Source: Thermoplasmata archaeon (GTDB lineage Archaea; Thermoplasmatota; E2; DHVEG-1; B18-G2). Taken from it: a stretch of 5,464 nt of DNA. Both the position numbers and the translations under genes were made by a program. Position 1 is the stretch's first letter; every line of letters begins with the position of its first letter. Location of the stretch: NCBI GenBank assembly GCA_003651105.1, contig QMTN01000039.1, positions 1-5,464 of the forward strand. Reading direction: 5' to 3'. Shown here one piece after another: positions 1 to 5,343 of the stretch. The notes beneath the pieces were generated by a model. That model saw nothing but the letters and a program-made list of their open reading frames with translations. It was not told the origin of the DNA and searched no databases.

Positions 1-46
1 GATTAAAAGATGGTATATACGATATCGCGCTTATAGAGACCTAGCC

Positions 47-904
47 TCACACCAGCTCAACTATCCTGTTCGTGAATACACACGGGGCTGCTGCATCGAA
101 TGTACCGGGTGCACCTATCTCTGGGACGAAGCTACCAGATATTGAAGCTCTTGGTGGCAAGCCGGAGCCATTGAATGCAGCGGAGAGGTTGACGATTATT
201 ATAGCCTTATCTCCAACATTCATACCATAGTTTCTGTAGATCGATCCATCCGCATCGTGCAAGGCTATGATACCAAATGTGGTTGCATTCAAGGTAACTT
301 TCAAAGTGTGGAATACCCCTTCTGGACCAACCCTTGGAGCAACGTATCCTTCCTCTGGAGAGTAGGTCAGGGTTATCAACCTGTCATACTTCAGATATAG
401 TATCGTGTTTTTCAGATCTATATCCTGAGAACCAGCCCTGGGTCTGATGGTCAGCGCCAGATGGGTTATATAGGTCTTGTTCTCGTTTGCATAACCAACC
501 GCATCTATAACCGCAAGACCGCTTGATATCTCTCTGGTTGTTTGCAGACCTACCTTGTTCGCCCTCTGCTGGAGAGTCTCTCCAGTCTTTATTAAGACGC
601 TCGCAGCAACAGCGGATACCAGAATCAGGGCTATGAAGACGATCAGGGTACCTATACCTACAAATGCGAGCTCATCGCCTTTTATACTTCTCCTCGATCT
701 CGGGGAGGACTTGGGCTTTATCGCCACTATGGATTTCAGATTCAAGCAACCCAGTCCCTGCTCAGAATCAACTATCACAAAACCCGCATCATAGTCAATC
801 TCCTCTAACCTACCTGAGATAACGCTCGCCTTCTCTTTACCGGGTTCCTTCAACACTATCTTACAGTACTTCCCCACCAGCCTATCCATATACCTCTTCT
901 CCAC
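47..904 (-). CDS. Archaellin-like protein with an N-terminal Sm/LSm-like domain (fusion), 285 aa
   Basis: The C-terminal part is an archaellin (archaeal flagellin), the filament subunit of the archaellum. Residues 76-105 carry the class III signal/core region: KGDELAFVGIGTLIVF and then a hydrophobic helix. LQQRA and SSGL follow, as in typical archaellins, then a beta-rich exported domain with four N-glycosylation sequons (N142, N206, N239, N245) and an archaellin-like ending (PEIGAP near 261, VELV at the end). Prepilin peptidase could cut after G76 or after A80, two residues before GIG. Residues 6-65 form a separate small beta-rich domain resembling Sm/LSm (GRLEEIDYDAGFVIVD, then a final strand IVAIKP), joined by a basic linker (66-75). 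Archaellin leaders are normally some 4-20 residues, so this extension is exceptional. The GTG start at 904 is chosen because a strong GGAGG lies 9 nt upstream. The only other candidates are Met6 and an internal GTG at residue 60 that has no ribosome site. The archaellin assignment is secure; the Sm-like fold is judged by eye. Confidence 0.85.
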   Translation of the reverse strand: MEKRYMDRLVGKYCKIVLKEPGKEKASVISGRLEEIDYDAGFVIVDSEQGLGCLNLKSIVAIKPKSSPRSRRSIKGDELAFVGIGTLIVFIALILVSAVAASVLIKTGETLQQRANKVGLQTTREISSGLAVIDAVGYANENKTYITHLALTIRPRAGSQDIDLKNTILYLKYDRLITLTYSPEEGYVAPRVGPEGVFHTLKVTLNATTFGIIALHDADGSIYRNYGMNVGDKAIIIVNLSAAFNGSGLPPRASISGSFVPEIGAPGTFDAAAPCVFTNRIVELV

Positions 905-907
905 TTC

Positions 908-921
908 TCACCACCTCCTTT
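908..921 (-). promoter_or_regulatory. Strong Shine-Dalgarno deciding the GTG start at 904
   Basis: On the minus strand the sequence AAAGGAGGTGGTGA contains a near-complete match to the 16S anti-Shine-Dalgarno. GGAGG ends 9 nt before the GTG codon at 904-902. It supports the long reading of the archaellin gene that includes the N-terminal Sm-like domain. The next in-frame ATG (Met6) is about 15 nt further away and has only a weak AGAGGT in front of it. Confidence 0.85.
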
Positions 922-927
922 CCGTTC

Positions 928-960
928 CATTTCCCATGCGTTTTGCTTGCATGGGAAATG
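928..960 (-). repeat. Perfect 12-bp inverted repeat, 9-nt loop, in the 5' leader of the archaellin gene
   Basis: CATTTCCCATGC (928-939) and GCATGGGAAATG (949-960) are exact reverse complements separated by 9 nt. In the minus-strand transcript this forms a stable hairpin ending only 6 nt before the AAAGGAGG ribosome site. With the TATA box proposed at 990-997, the transcript would start near 965-968, so the stem would be almost at the mRNA 5' end. It may control mRNA stability or ribosome access, or the duplex may be an operator for a dimeric regulator between the divergent genes. The repeat is seen directly; its role is inference. Confidence 0.85.
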
Positions 961-988
961 TTGTCATGTAATATGTCTTCAAGTAGCA

Positions 989-999
989 TTATTTAAAGG
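989..999 (-). promoter_or_regulatory. Candidate TATA box for the minus-strand archaellin gene
   Basis: The minus strand reads CTTTAAATAAT here, preceded by ACC, which fits an archaeal TATA element (TTTAAATA) with a purine-poor BRE. Archaeal start sites lie about 25 bp downstream, here near 965-968. That gives a 5' leader of about 60 nt containing the 928-960 hairpin and the Shine-Dalgarno. It is the only convincing TATA-like element at a sensible distance on this side. Confidence 0.6.
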
Positions 1000-1034
1000 T
1001 TTTCTGTAAAAATAACATTTTGATAATTTGTCAC

Positions 1035-1048
1035 ATACTTGCATGCAA
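1035..1048. repeat. Palindromic candidate operator, TTGCATGCAA, distal copy
   Basis: ATACTTG (1035-1041) opens a 10-bp perfect palindrome, TTGCATGCAA (1039-1048). The same ATACTTG heptamer opens a second palindrome exactly 29 bp downstream. CTTGCATG also occurs at 946-953, inside the hairpin. This copy lies about 40 bp upstream of the plus-strand TATA box, a position suited to a transcription factor site. Function is inferred only from symmetry and repetition. Confidence 0.4.
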
Positions 1049-1063
1049 CATTATATCTCGATA

Positions 1064-1075
1064 ATACTTGTACAA
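1064..1075. repeat. Palindromic candidate operator, TTGTACAA, proximal copy
   Basis: ATACTTG (1064-1070) leads into an 8-bp perfect palindrome, TTGTACAA (1068-1075), ending 7 bp before the plus-strand TATA box at 1083. It shares the TTG...CAA design and the ATACTTG start with the copy at 1035-1048, although the central spacer differs (TA rather than CATG). A protein bound here could block or assist TBP/TFB loading. Short palindromes occur by chance, so confidence is low. Confidence 0.3.
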
Positions 1076-1082
1076 CAACTCG

Positions 1083-1090
1083 TTTATAAG
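1083..1090 (+). promoter_or_regulatory. Candidate TATA box for the plus-strand archaellin-like gene; leaderless mRNA expected
   Basis: TTTATAAG is centred about 27 bp upstream of the ATG at 1114, the usual distance between TATA and transcription start in archaea. The mRNA would therefore begin at or within a few bases of the start codon. The AAGGAG at 1088-1093 lies 20 nt from the ATG, too far to act as a ribosome site, which agrees with leaderless translation. An in-frame TAA at 1087-1089 rules out a longer protein. Confidence 0.7.
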
Positions 1091-1113
1091 GAGAATTACA
1101 GAAACTTGAATCG

Positions 1114-1683
1114 ATGGGAAACCAAGGAAGCACAGGGATAACCTGGATACTCCTCCTTACGATCCTCCTCCTCGTCAGCAGTAGCATAATCTATGGTCTC
1201 GCGAGCTCAGGAGATGAAGACGATCAAGACGTGGAGGATCTTCTGGAATCTGCTTTGAAAGAGATCGAATCGTATTTCGTCGTAAAGGAAGGATATGCCA
1301 AGATGAAAGATGAATATCTCATGATGGTTTTACTCATCAAACCTGTTTTCTCAACCCCAATACCCCTGTCAAACCTGACTCTAGAGGTAAACGATGGGAA
1401 GATGCTAAGGTTGCTCAACCTATCCGGGGTTTTTGATAGCAGGGATGTCTTTAATGAAGATTTCTGGAGTGATCTGAACCAGAGCTTCGCCATTGTACCG
1501 GTAATAGATAAAGATGGATCATTGAGGGAGGGATTTATCAATGGAGATCTATTCTATGCTGCCTTCAAGATTCCTAAGGATGCAGAGAGGATAGAGGTTT
1601 CCATAATATCTGGATATGGCTCGGTGTCAGAGGTAGAGATAACCCTACCCTTCTCCACAAGCGATGTTCTCAAGATATACTAA
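1114..1683 (+). CDS. Divergent archaellin-like / class III signal-peptide secreted protein, 189 aa
   Basis: The protein begins with a very short leader (MGNQG), then STGITWILLLTILLLVSSSIIYGL, a single hydrophobic helix of the archaellin/pilin type (residues 8-30). An acidic stretch (33-45) and a beta-rich exported domain follow. Residues 69-90 (YLMMVLLIKP...PIPLSNLTL) align by eye with residues 145-169 of the neighbouring archaellin (YITHLALTIRP...IDLKNTIL). The C-terminus (EVEITLPFSTSDVLKIY) resembles archaellin endings, so the two are probably distant paralogues. Three sequons are present (N87, N102, N122). The leader lacks the Lys/Arg that usually precedes the cleavage glycine, so processing after G5 is uncertain. 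It may be a minor filament subunit or an ArlF/ArlG-like stator component. The ATG is fixed by an upstream in-frame TAA and a TATA box 27 bp away. Its TAA overlaps the purH stop by 4 bp, tail to tail. Confidence 0.7.
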   Translation: MGNQGSTGITWILLLTILLLVSSSIIYGLASSGDEDDQDVEDLLESALKEIESYFVVKEGYAKMKDEYLMMVLLIKPVFSTPIPLSNLTLEVNDGKMLRLLNLSGVFDSRDVFNEDFWSDLNQSFAIVPVIDKDGSLREGFINGDLFYAAFKIPKDAERIEVSIISGYGSVSEVEITLPFSTSDVLKIY

Positions 1684-3212
1684 TGCTTGAAATATCTTCG
1701 ACCGGTGAACACCATGATAATCCCGTGTTCATCTGCTGCTTCTATCACTTCCTTATCTCTTATGGATCCGCCGGGCTGAACGATAGCTCTAATTCCAGCC
1801 TCCGCAGCGGAATCTATGGTATCTCTAAATGGAATGAATCCATCGCTGGCCATGATGGAGCCTTTCAGCCTGTTTCCGCCTTTCTTTCTTGCAATGAACA
1901 CGGAATCTATCCTCGCGGTCTGCCCTCCACCGATGGCAACGGTATAGGTATCTTTTACGAAGACTATCGCGTTCGATTTCACGTGCTTCACGCACTTAAC
2001 CGCAAAAACCATGGATCTTATATCATTACCTGTCGGTTTCCTTTTGGTGACAACCCTCCATTCTCCTGGATCTATACCTTTGATATCCTTATCCTGGATG
2101 AGCACCCCTCCAGTAACGCTTCTCAAAGATATGTCCGTGGATCTTTCCCTTTCGATCGGGACCTCGAGCAACCTGAGGTTTTTTCTTCTACTCAGCACCT
2201 CCAGGGCTGAATCCGAGAACTTCGGAGCGAGGATAACCTCAAGATAATGCTTATCCAGCTCCTTCGCCAGATCGAGATCGACCTCTCTATTGAATGCAAC
2301 AACACCTCCAAAAGGAGAGTAGGTATCCGTCTCGTACGCCTTCCTCCATGCGTCGATCAAATCCCTTGACGATGCTATACCGCAGGGGGTGGTGTGTTTT
2401 ATTATTACAGCAGTAGGATCGTCAAATTCCCTTATGCATTCGAGTGCAGAATCTGCATCCAAGATGTTGTTATAGGATAACTCCTTTCCCTGAAGCTTCC
2501 TTGCGAGGGTTATACCATCTCTCTTTTTATCCGGCAGGATCTTGTAAAGGGCTCCTTCCTGGTGGGGGTTCTCACCGTATCTCGTTTTTTGAACGAGTTC
2601 AAATGTCAAGGTGAGGCTTTTCGGGAAGTCTTCGCCGCCGAACCTCTTTCTCAGGTAGTTCGATATTATGGCATCGTACCTGGCAACATGCTCAAAAGCC
2701 TCGATGGCCAGCTTTCTCCTGAACTCATCATCTACTCCCTTCTTCAGCTTCTCTATCAGCTCACTGTATCGTGACGGATCTACAACGATCAGAACATTCT
2801 CGAAGTTCTTTGCTGCAGATCTTATGAGGGTTGGACCACCTATATCTATATTCTCCATGACCTCATCCAGATCAACGTCTTCCTTCTCTATGACCTTCTC
2901 GAAGGGATAGAGGTTGCAGATAACGAGATCTATGGGTCTTACGGATAATTCTTTCAGGATCCTCAAATGATCCGCATCCCTTCTGGCTAAGATACCCGCA
3001 TGCACCTTTGGGTGCAGGGTTTTTACCCTTCCGTCAAGTATCTCTGGAAAACCGGTTAGATCGGAAACCTCTATAACCTCTATCCCTCTTTCCCTGAGGA
3101 ACCTAGATGTACCTCCGGTTGAGATGATCTGAAAACCGAGTTCTTTCAGTTCCCTCGCGACCTCCTCTATACCTCTCTTATCATGAACGCTTATCAGTGC
3201 AAGCCTTTCCAT
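1680..3212 (-). CDS. purH: Bifunctional AICAR formyltransferase / IMP cyclohydrolase
   Basis: PurH carries out the last two steps of IMP synthesis in the cytoplasm: formylation of AICAR with 10-formyl-tetrahydrofolate, then ring closure of FAICAR. At 510 aa it has the normal bifunctional length. The N-terminal cyclohydrolase (MGS-fold) domain shows STGGT (31-35), TGFPEILDGRVKTLHPKVHAG (53-73), CNLYPF (99-104) and NIDIGGPTLIRSAAKN (121-136). The transformylase domain shows RYGENPHQ (211-218), LSYNNILDAD (245-254), IKHTTPCG with the Lys-His pair at 272-273, FGGVVAFNREVD (301-312), VKHVKSNAIV (408-417), GGGQTARIDS (428-437) and the conserved ASDGFIPFRD...QPGGSIRD...VFTGRR ending. The usual KHxNPCG asparagine is Thr275. 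Many archaea use PurP and PurO instead, so a full bifunctional PurH is a lineage marker and possibly of bacterial origin. ATG 3212 matches the family N-terminus. It has its own promoter and converges on the gene at 1114-1683. Confidence 0.97.
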   Translation of the reverse strand: MERLALISVHDKRGIEEVARELKELGFQIISTGGTSRFLRERGIEVIEVSDLTGFPEILDGRVKTLHPKVHAGILARRDADHLRILKELSVRPIDLVICNLYPFEKVIEKEDVDLDEVMENIDIGGPTLIRSAAKNFENVLIVVDPSRYSELIEKLKKGVDDEFRRKLAIEAFEHVARYDAIISNYLRKRFGGEDFPKSLTLTFELVQKTRYGENPHQEGALYKILPDKKRDGITLARKLQGKELSYNNILDADSALECIREFDDPTAVIIKHTTPCGIASSRDLIDAWRKAYETDTYSPFGGVVAFNREVDLDLAKELDKHYLEVILAPKFSDSALEVLSRRKNLRLLEVPIERERSTDISLRSVTGGVLIQDKDIKGIDPGEWRVVTKRKPTGNDIRSMVFAVKCVKHVKSNAIVFVKDTYTVAIGGGQTARIDSVFIARKKGGNRLKGSIMASDGFIPFRDTIDSAAEAGIRAIVQPGGSIRDKEVIEAADEHGIIMVFTGRRYFKH

Positions 3213-3220
3213 GAAGCTTA

Positions 3221-3258
3221 CCCAAAGGCAATAAGAAAATTAAAAATAAATCTTTGGG
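3221..3258 (-). promoter_or_regulatory. purH promoter: AT-rich TATA element flanked by a 7-bp inverted repeat
   Basis: In the 53-bp gap between the nuclease stop and the purH ATG, the minus strand has ATTTATTTTTAATTTTC (3251-3235). A TATA box at 3250-3241 would place the transcription start near 3219, giving a near-leaderless mRNA of about 7 nt. No good Shine-Dalgarno precedes the ATG, which agrees. CCCAAAG (3221-3227) and CTTTGGG (3252-3258), as read on the plus strand, form an inverted repeat bracketing the TATA element. This symmetry could serve a dimeric regulator, though none of this is proven by sequence alone. Confidence 0.5.
3235..3251 (-). terminator. Possible T-rich terminator of the cca-nuclease transcript
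   Basis: The transcript leaving the nuclease gene (stop at 3266) meets two close T runs (TTTATTTTTAATTTTC) about 15-30 nt after the stop. Archaeal RNA polymerase often terminates at such T-rich stretches without a hairpin. The same bases are proposed as the purH TATA element, so the dual role is uncertain and readthrough into purH is possible. Confidence 0.35.
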
Positions 3259-3265
3259 ATGATCC

Positions 3266-4012
3266 TCAGTTCCTTGCCCTCCTGATCGCATCTTCCAGCC
3301 TGATCTCCCCCCTGAGCACCTTCAGCGCCATCTCTCTCGATATCGTTATCCTCCCTCCGCTCATGATCCTGCTCCTCCTCTGGATCTCCTTTATCTCGCC
3401 ATTCGTGAAACCCTTAGATTCTGTATCAAACCTCGAGGATCCTATGGATCTGGCTATCATTATTGCTGATATCTCGTTCCTCTCCAATCTGGAGCTGGCT
3501 CTCACCTGGCTGGTCCTGCTCTCGTCGACGACCTCGATCTCCACATCCAGTTGTTTCAGCCCATCTATGATCCTGTCCCTGTATCTACCCGCGCCATGTC
3601 CTATCCTCACGATCTTTTCTTGATCAGAGAAGTCCTTCAGTATTTCCTTGATTATGCTCAGCGCCTCTTCTGGAGAGGATGCGCACCACGTTCTGAGGAC
3701 CTTTTCTCCCGATAAAAGGGCTATGCCCGGGTACTCTCCTGGATCCACGCCTATAACTATCCTCTCTCCTCCATGAAGTATATGGATCGCCCTGTCCAGA
3801 GCTGAATCTATGGTTCTGAAACAGTCCGCATAGATAACCTTCTTCTTGGTGATTTCCCTGCCTTCTGCTGAGGATGTTATTATCACCCCAACCCTCGATG
3901 GCATGTTCTCTATGGAGTGTAGCTGGACAAACTCGATACCTCTCTCCTTCAGCTTCTCAATTATATCGTGGGAAAGGGAGAAATCCTTCGTGTAGATCCC
4001 TATCACCTTCAT
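3266..4012 (-). CDS. Predicted RNase H-fold (RuvC/YqgF-like) nuclease, archaeal family, 248 aa
   Basis: Residues 1-80 form a small N-terminal alpha/beta domain (MKVIGIYTKDFSLSHDIIEK...GVIITS). The RNase H-like fold begins with ERIVIGVDPGEYPGIALL (83-100); D90 in GVDPG is the expected first metal ligand. A later strand ends in IEVVDES (159-165, D163/E164 candidates). The closing helix RNEISAIMIARS (178-189) has E180 where RuvC has an acidic residue, and a Ser where RuvC has its last Asp. The conserved-looking tail 206-225 (EIKEIQRRSRIMSGGRITIS) may bind nucleic acid. By fold it may cut branched DNA or process RNA; the substrate is unknown. The ATG at 4012 overlaps the cca stop as ATGA, so translation is coupled. 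A GTG three codons earlier is possible but less likely. The neighbour hints at RNA metabolism, but operon position alone is weak evidence. Fold assignment is fairly sure; activity is not. Confidence 0.7.
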   Translation of the reverse strand: MKVIGIYTKDFSLSHDIIEKLKERGIEFVQLHSIENMPSRVGVIITSSAEGREITKKKVIYADCFRTIDSALDRAIHILHGGERIVIGVDPGEYPGIALLSGEKVLRTWCASSPEEALSIIKEILKDFSDQEKIVRIGHGAGRYRDRIIDGLKQLDVEIEVVDESRTSQVRASSRLERNEISAIMIARSIGSSRFDTESKGFTNGEIKEIQRRSRIMSGGRITISREMALKVLRGEIRLEDAIRRARN

Positions 4013-5343
4013 CTTTCCCACGGCATCTTCCTTTCTATGTAATCTGTCCAGAATAACTTCAGATCGTCTCTTAATAAATCTTTCGATGACAATATCTTGT
4101 ATCTACCTTCCTTCACCATTTTCTCTATATCTTTGCCTAAACTTAAGCGCTCGATGTTTTTTCTCAGAAAATCCTCGATCCTCCTGTATCTTCTCTTCAC
4201 CTCCACGTACCATCTTCCATCTTTCAAGTATGGTCCCCTCACAACATCCTTGCTCCCTTTCCACTTCTCGAGGAATGCCCTGACGTGCATTTCCTCCTTC
4301 TCTGGAGGACCCCTGTGGATGTAGGTCTCGTCGAGCTCCATCATCTTGGGTTTCATTATCATATAAACCTTATCCTCCGTAACCACGAATCTGCCATCAT
4401 CTATCTTGAAACCATTCTCTTCACATGACCTGATGATCCTTCTGAGCGTCTTCCTTGCCTGGGGATAGAGGTTATCTGGTATTATATCAGGTTTCTCTAT
4501 CTCGATGCCAACGAAACCGGTTATCTTCTCTCTAATCTTCTCATCAGGTAGGGGTTTAAGTTCTCTTGGAAAGAAGAATCTTTCACTCGGTCTCAACAGG
4601 TATTCCCTGCAAGCTCTCTTGAATATCTCAAGCTTCTCCTCCGATACCGCAGAAGCAACATTCCTGTTTGGATCAACCGGATCTATGAAAATGAGGGGAT
4701 CCCTGAATGTACGAGATGGCACATCATGTAGTTTTATAACCTCTCCCTTTTTCCAGTCCTTTGCATTCTTGAGCACCTCCCTGAAAGAGCCGTATTTCAG
4801 GATGAGTAGCTCGCAGAGGTATCCCGAAAAACCCTCGACCTCTGCTTCCGCACCGTAGCACCCTATGCCTTTCAAGAACTGCTTCAGCAATCTGACCTCC
4901 TTCCTCTTCCTTGCAGATAGGTTCCTTCTTATAAAATCGGTGTGGAAGGGTGTTCTATCCACAGCGGTTATCCTCTCCGTTGCCCTCTCCACCCTGTAAC
5001 ACGGAACTATCTCGATCTCGTAACCCTTGAACTTACCTTTAACATACGGATGCTCAGCATACCTCTCTTCCCAATCCTCTAGAACCTCCTTTCCTATCTC
5101 CAGACCCTTCCTCTCCATCTCCTTTCTGGGTGTGCTCGGTGGAAAGAGAAGGAAGATGTCTATATCTATGGATCCCCTCAGGTAGGTATCCTTGGCAACG
5201 GATCCGACCAGTTTTGGAGTAACATCGATACCTTTCTCCCTTATGGAATTCTCTATCCTCTCCATTACTTCCGCAACGACCTCCTTCAACCTCCTCCTCT
5301 CGGCGAGGCTGGGAGTTATCCTTCTTAGCACTCCCCTCTCCAT
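4009..5343 (-). CDS. cca: CCA-adding enzyme (archaeal class I tRNA nucleotidyltransferase)
   Basis: The enzyme adds or repairs the 3' CCA of tRNAs from CTP and ATP without a nucleic acid template. Numbering from the ATG at 5343 (444 aa, normal length for the class): the nucleotidyltransferase head shows LVGSVAKDTYLRGSIDIDIFLLF (45-67), then AEHPYVKG (96-103), EIEIVPCY (109-116) and AVDRTPFH (127-134). The central domain shows RKEVRLLKQFLKG (147-159) and GAEAEVEGFSGYLCELLILKYGSF (164-187). The body continues with DPVDPNRNVA (221-230), FFFPRE and KPDIIPDNLYPQ (284-295). Compared with the Archaeoglobus enzyme (Glu59, Asp61, Asp110), the catalytic carboxylates here appear as D60, D62 and E111. 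In-frame GTG starts at 5352 and 5361 are possible; no start has a strong ribosome site. Upstream the frame stays open into a PAP2-like segment, so the true product may be longer. The downstream nuclease is coupled by ATGA. Confidence 0.95.
   Translation of the reverse strand: MERGVLRRITPSLAERRRLKEVVAEVMERIENSIREKGIDVTPKLVGSVAKDTYLRGSIDIDIFLLFPPSTPRKEMERKGLEIGKEVLEDWEERYAEHPYVKGKFKGYEIEIVPCYRVERATERITAVDRTPFHTDFIRRNLSARKRKEVRLLKQFLKGIGCYGAEAEVEGFSGYLCELLILKYGSFREVLKNAKDWKKGEVIKLHDVPSRTFRDPLIFIDPVDPNRNVASAVSEEKLEIFKRACREYLLRPSERFFFPRELKPLPDEKIREKITGFVGIEIEKPDIIPDNLYPQARKTLRRIIRSCEENGFKIDDGRFVVTEDKVYMIMKPKMMELDETYIHRGPPEKEEMHVRAFLEKWKGSKDVVRGPYLKDGRWYVEVKRRYRRIEDFLRKNIERLSLGKDIEKMVKEGRYKILSSKDLLRDDLKLFWTDYIERKMPWER

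Noticed and set aside
1..46. Possible terminator or next-gene promoter after the archaellin stop (minus strand has TATAAG and TCTTTT)
   Set aside because: Too short and too close to the window edge to support either call.
725..727. Internal GTG as the true archaellin start, leaving the Sm-like domain as a separate gene
   Set aside because: There is no ribosome site before it, and no stop codon separates the two parts, so the upstream domain would still be fused when translated.
951..1121. ATGGGAAA shared by the hairpin (951-958) and the start of the plus-strand gene (1114-1121)
   Set aside because: An 8-base match within 170 bp is weak and is explained by chance; the flanks do not extend it.
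993..1187. Minus-strand 64-aa open frame over the archaellin control region
   Set aside because: It covers both promoters and the start of the plus-strand gene, has no family resemblance and no ribosome site.
1683..2247. Plus-strand open frames antisense to purH
   Set aside because: They mirror conserved PurH codons and have no recognisable product; they are codon-bias shadows.
4013..4021. GTG at 4021 as the start of the nuclease gene
   Set aside because: The ATG at 4012 gives the classic ATGA overlap with cca and a more natural first strand (MKVIGIYT); the three extra residues add nothing recognisable.
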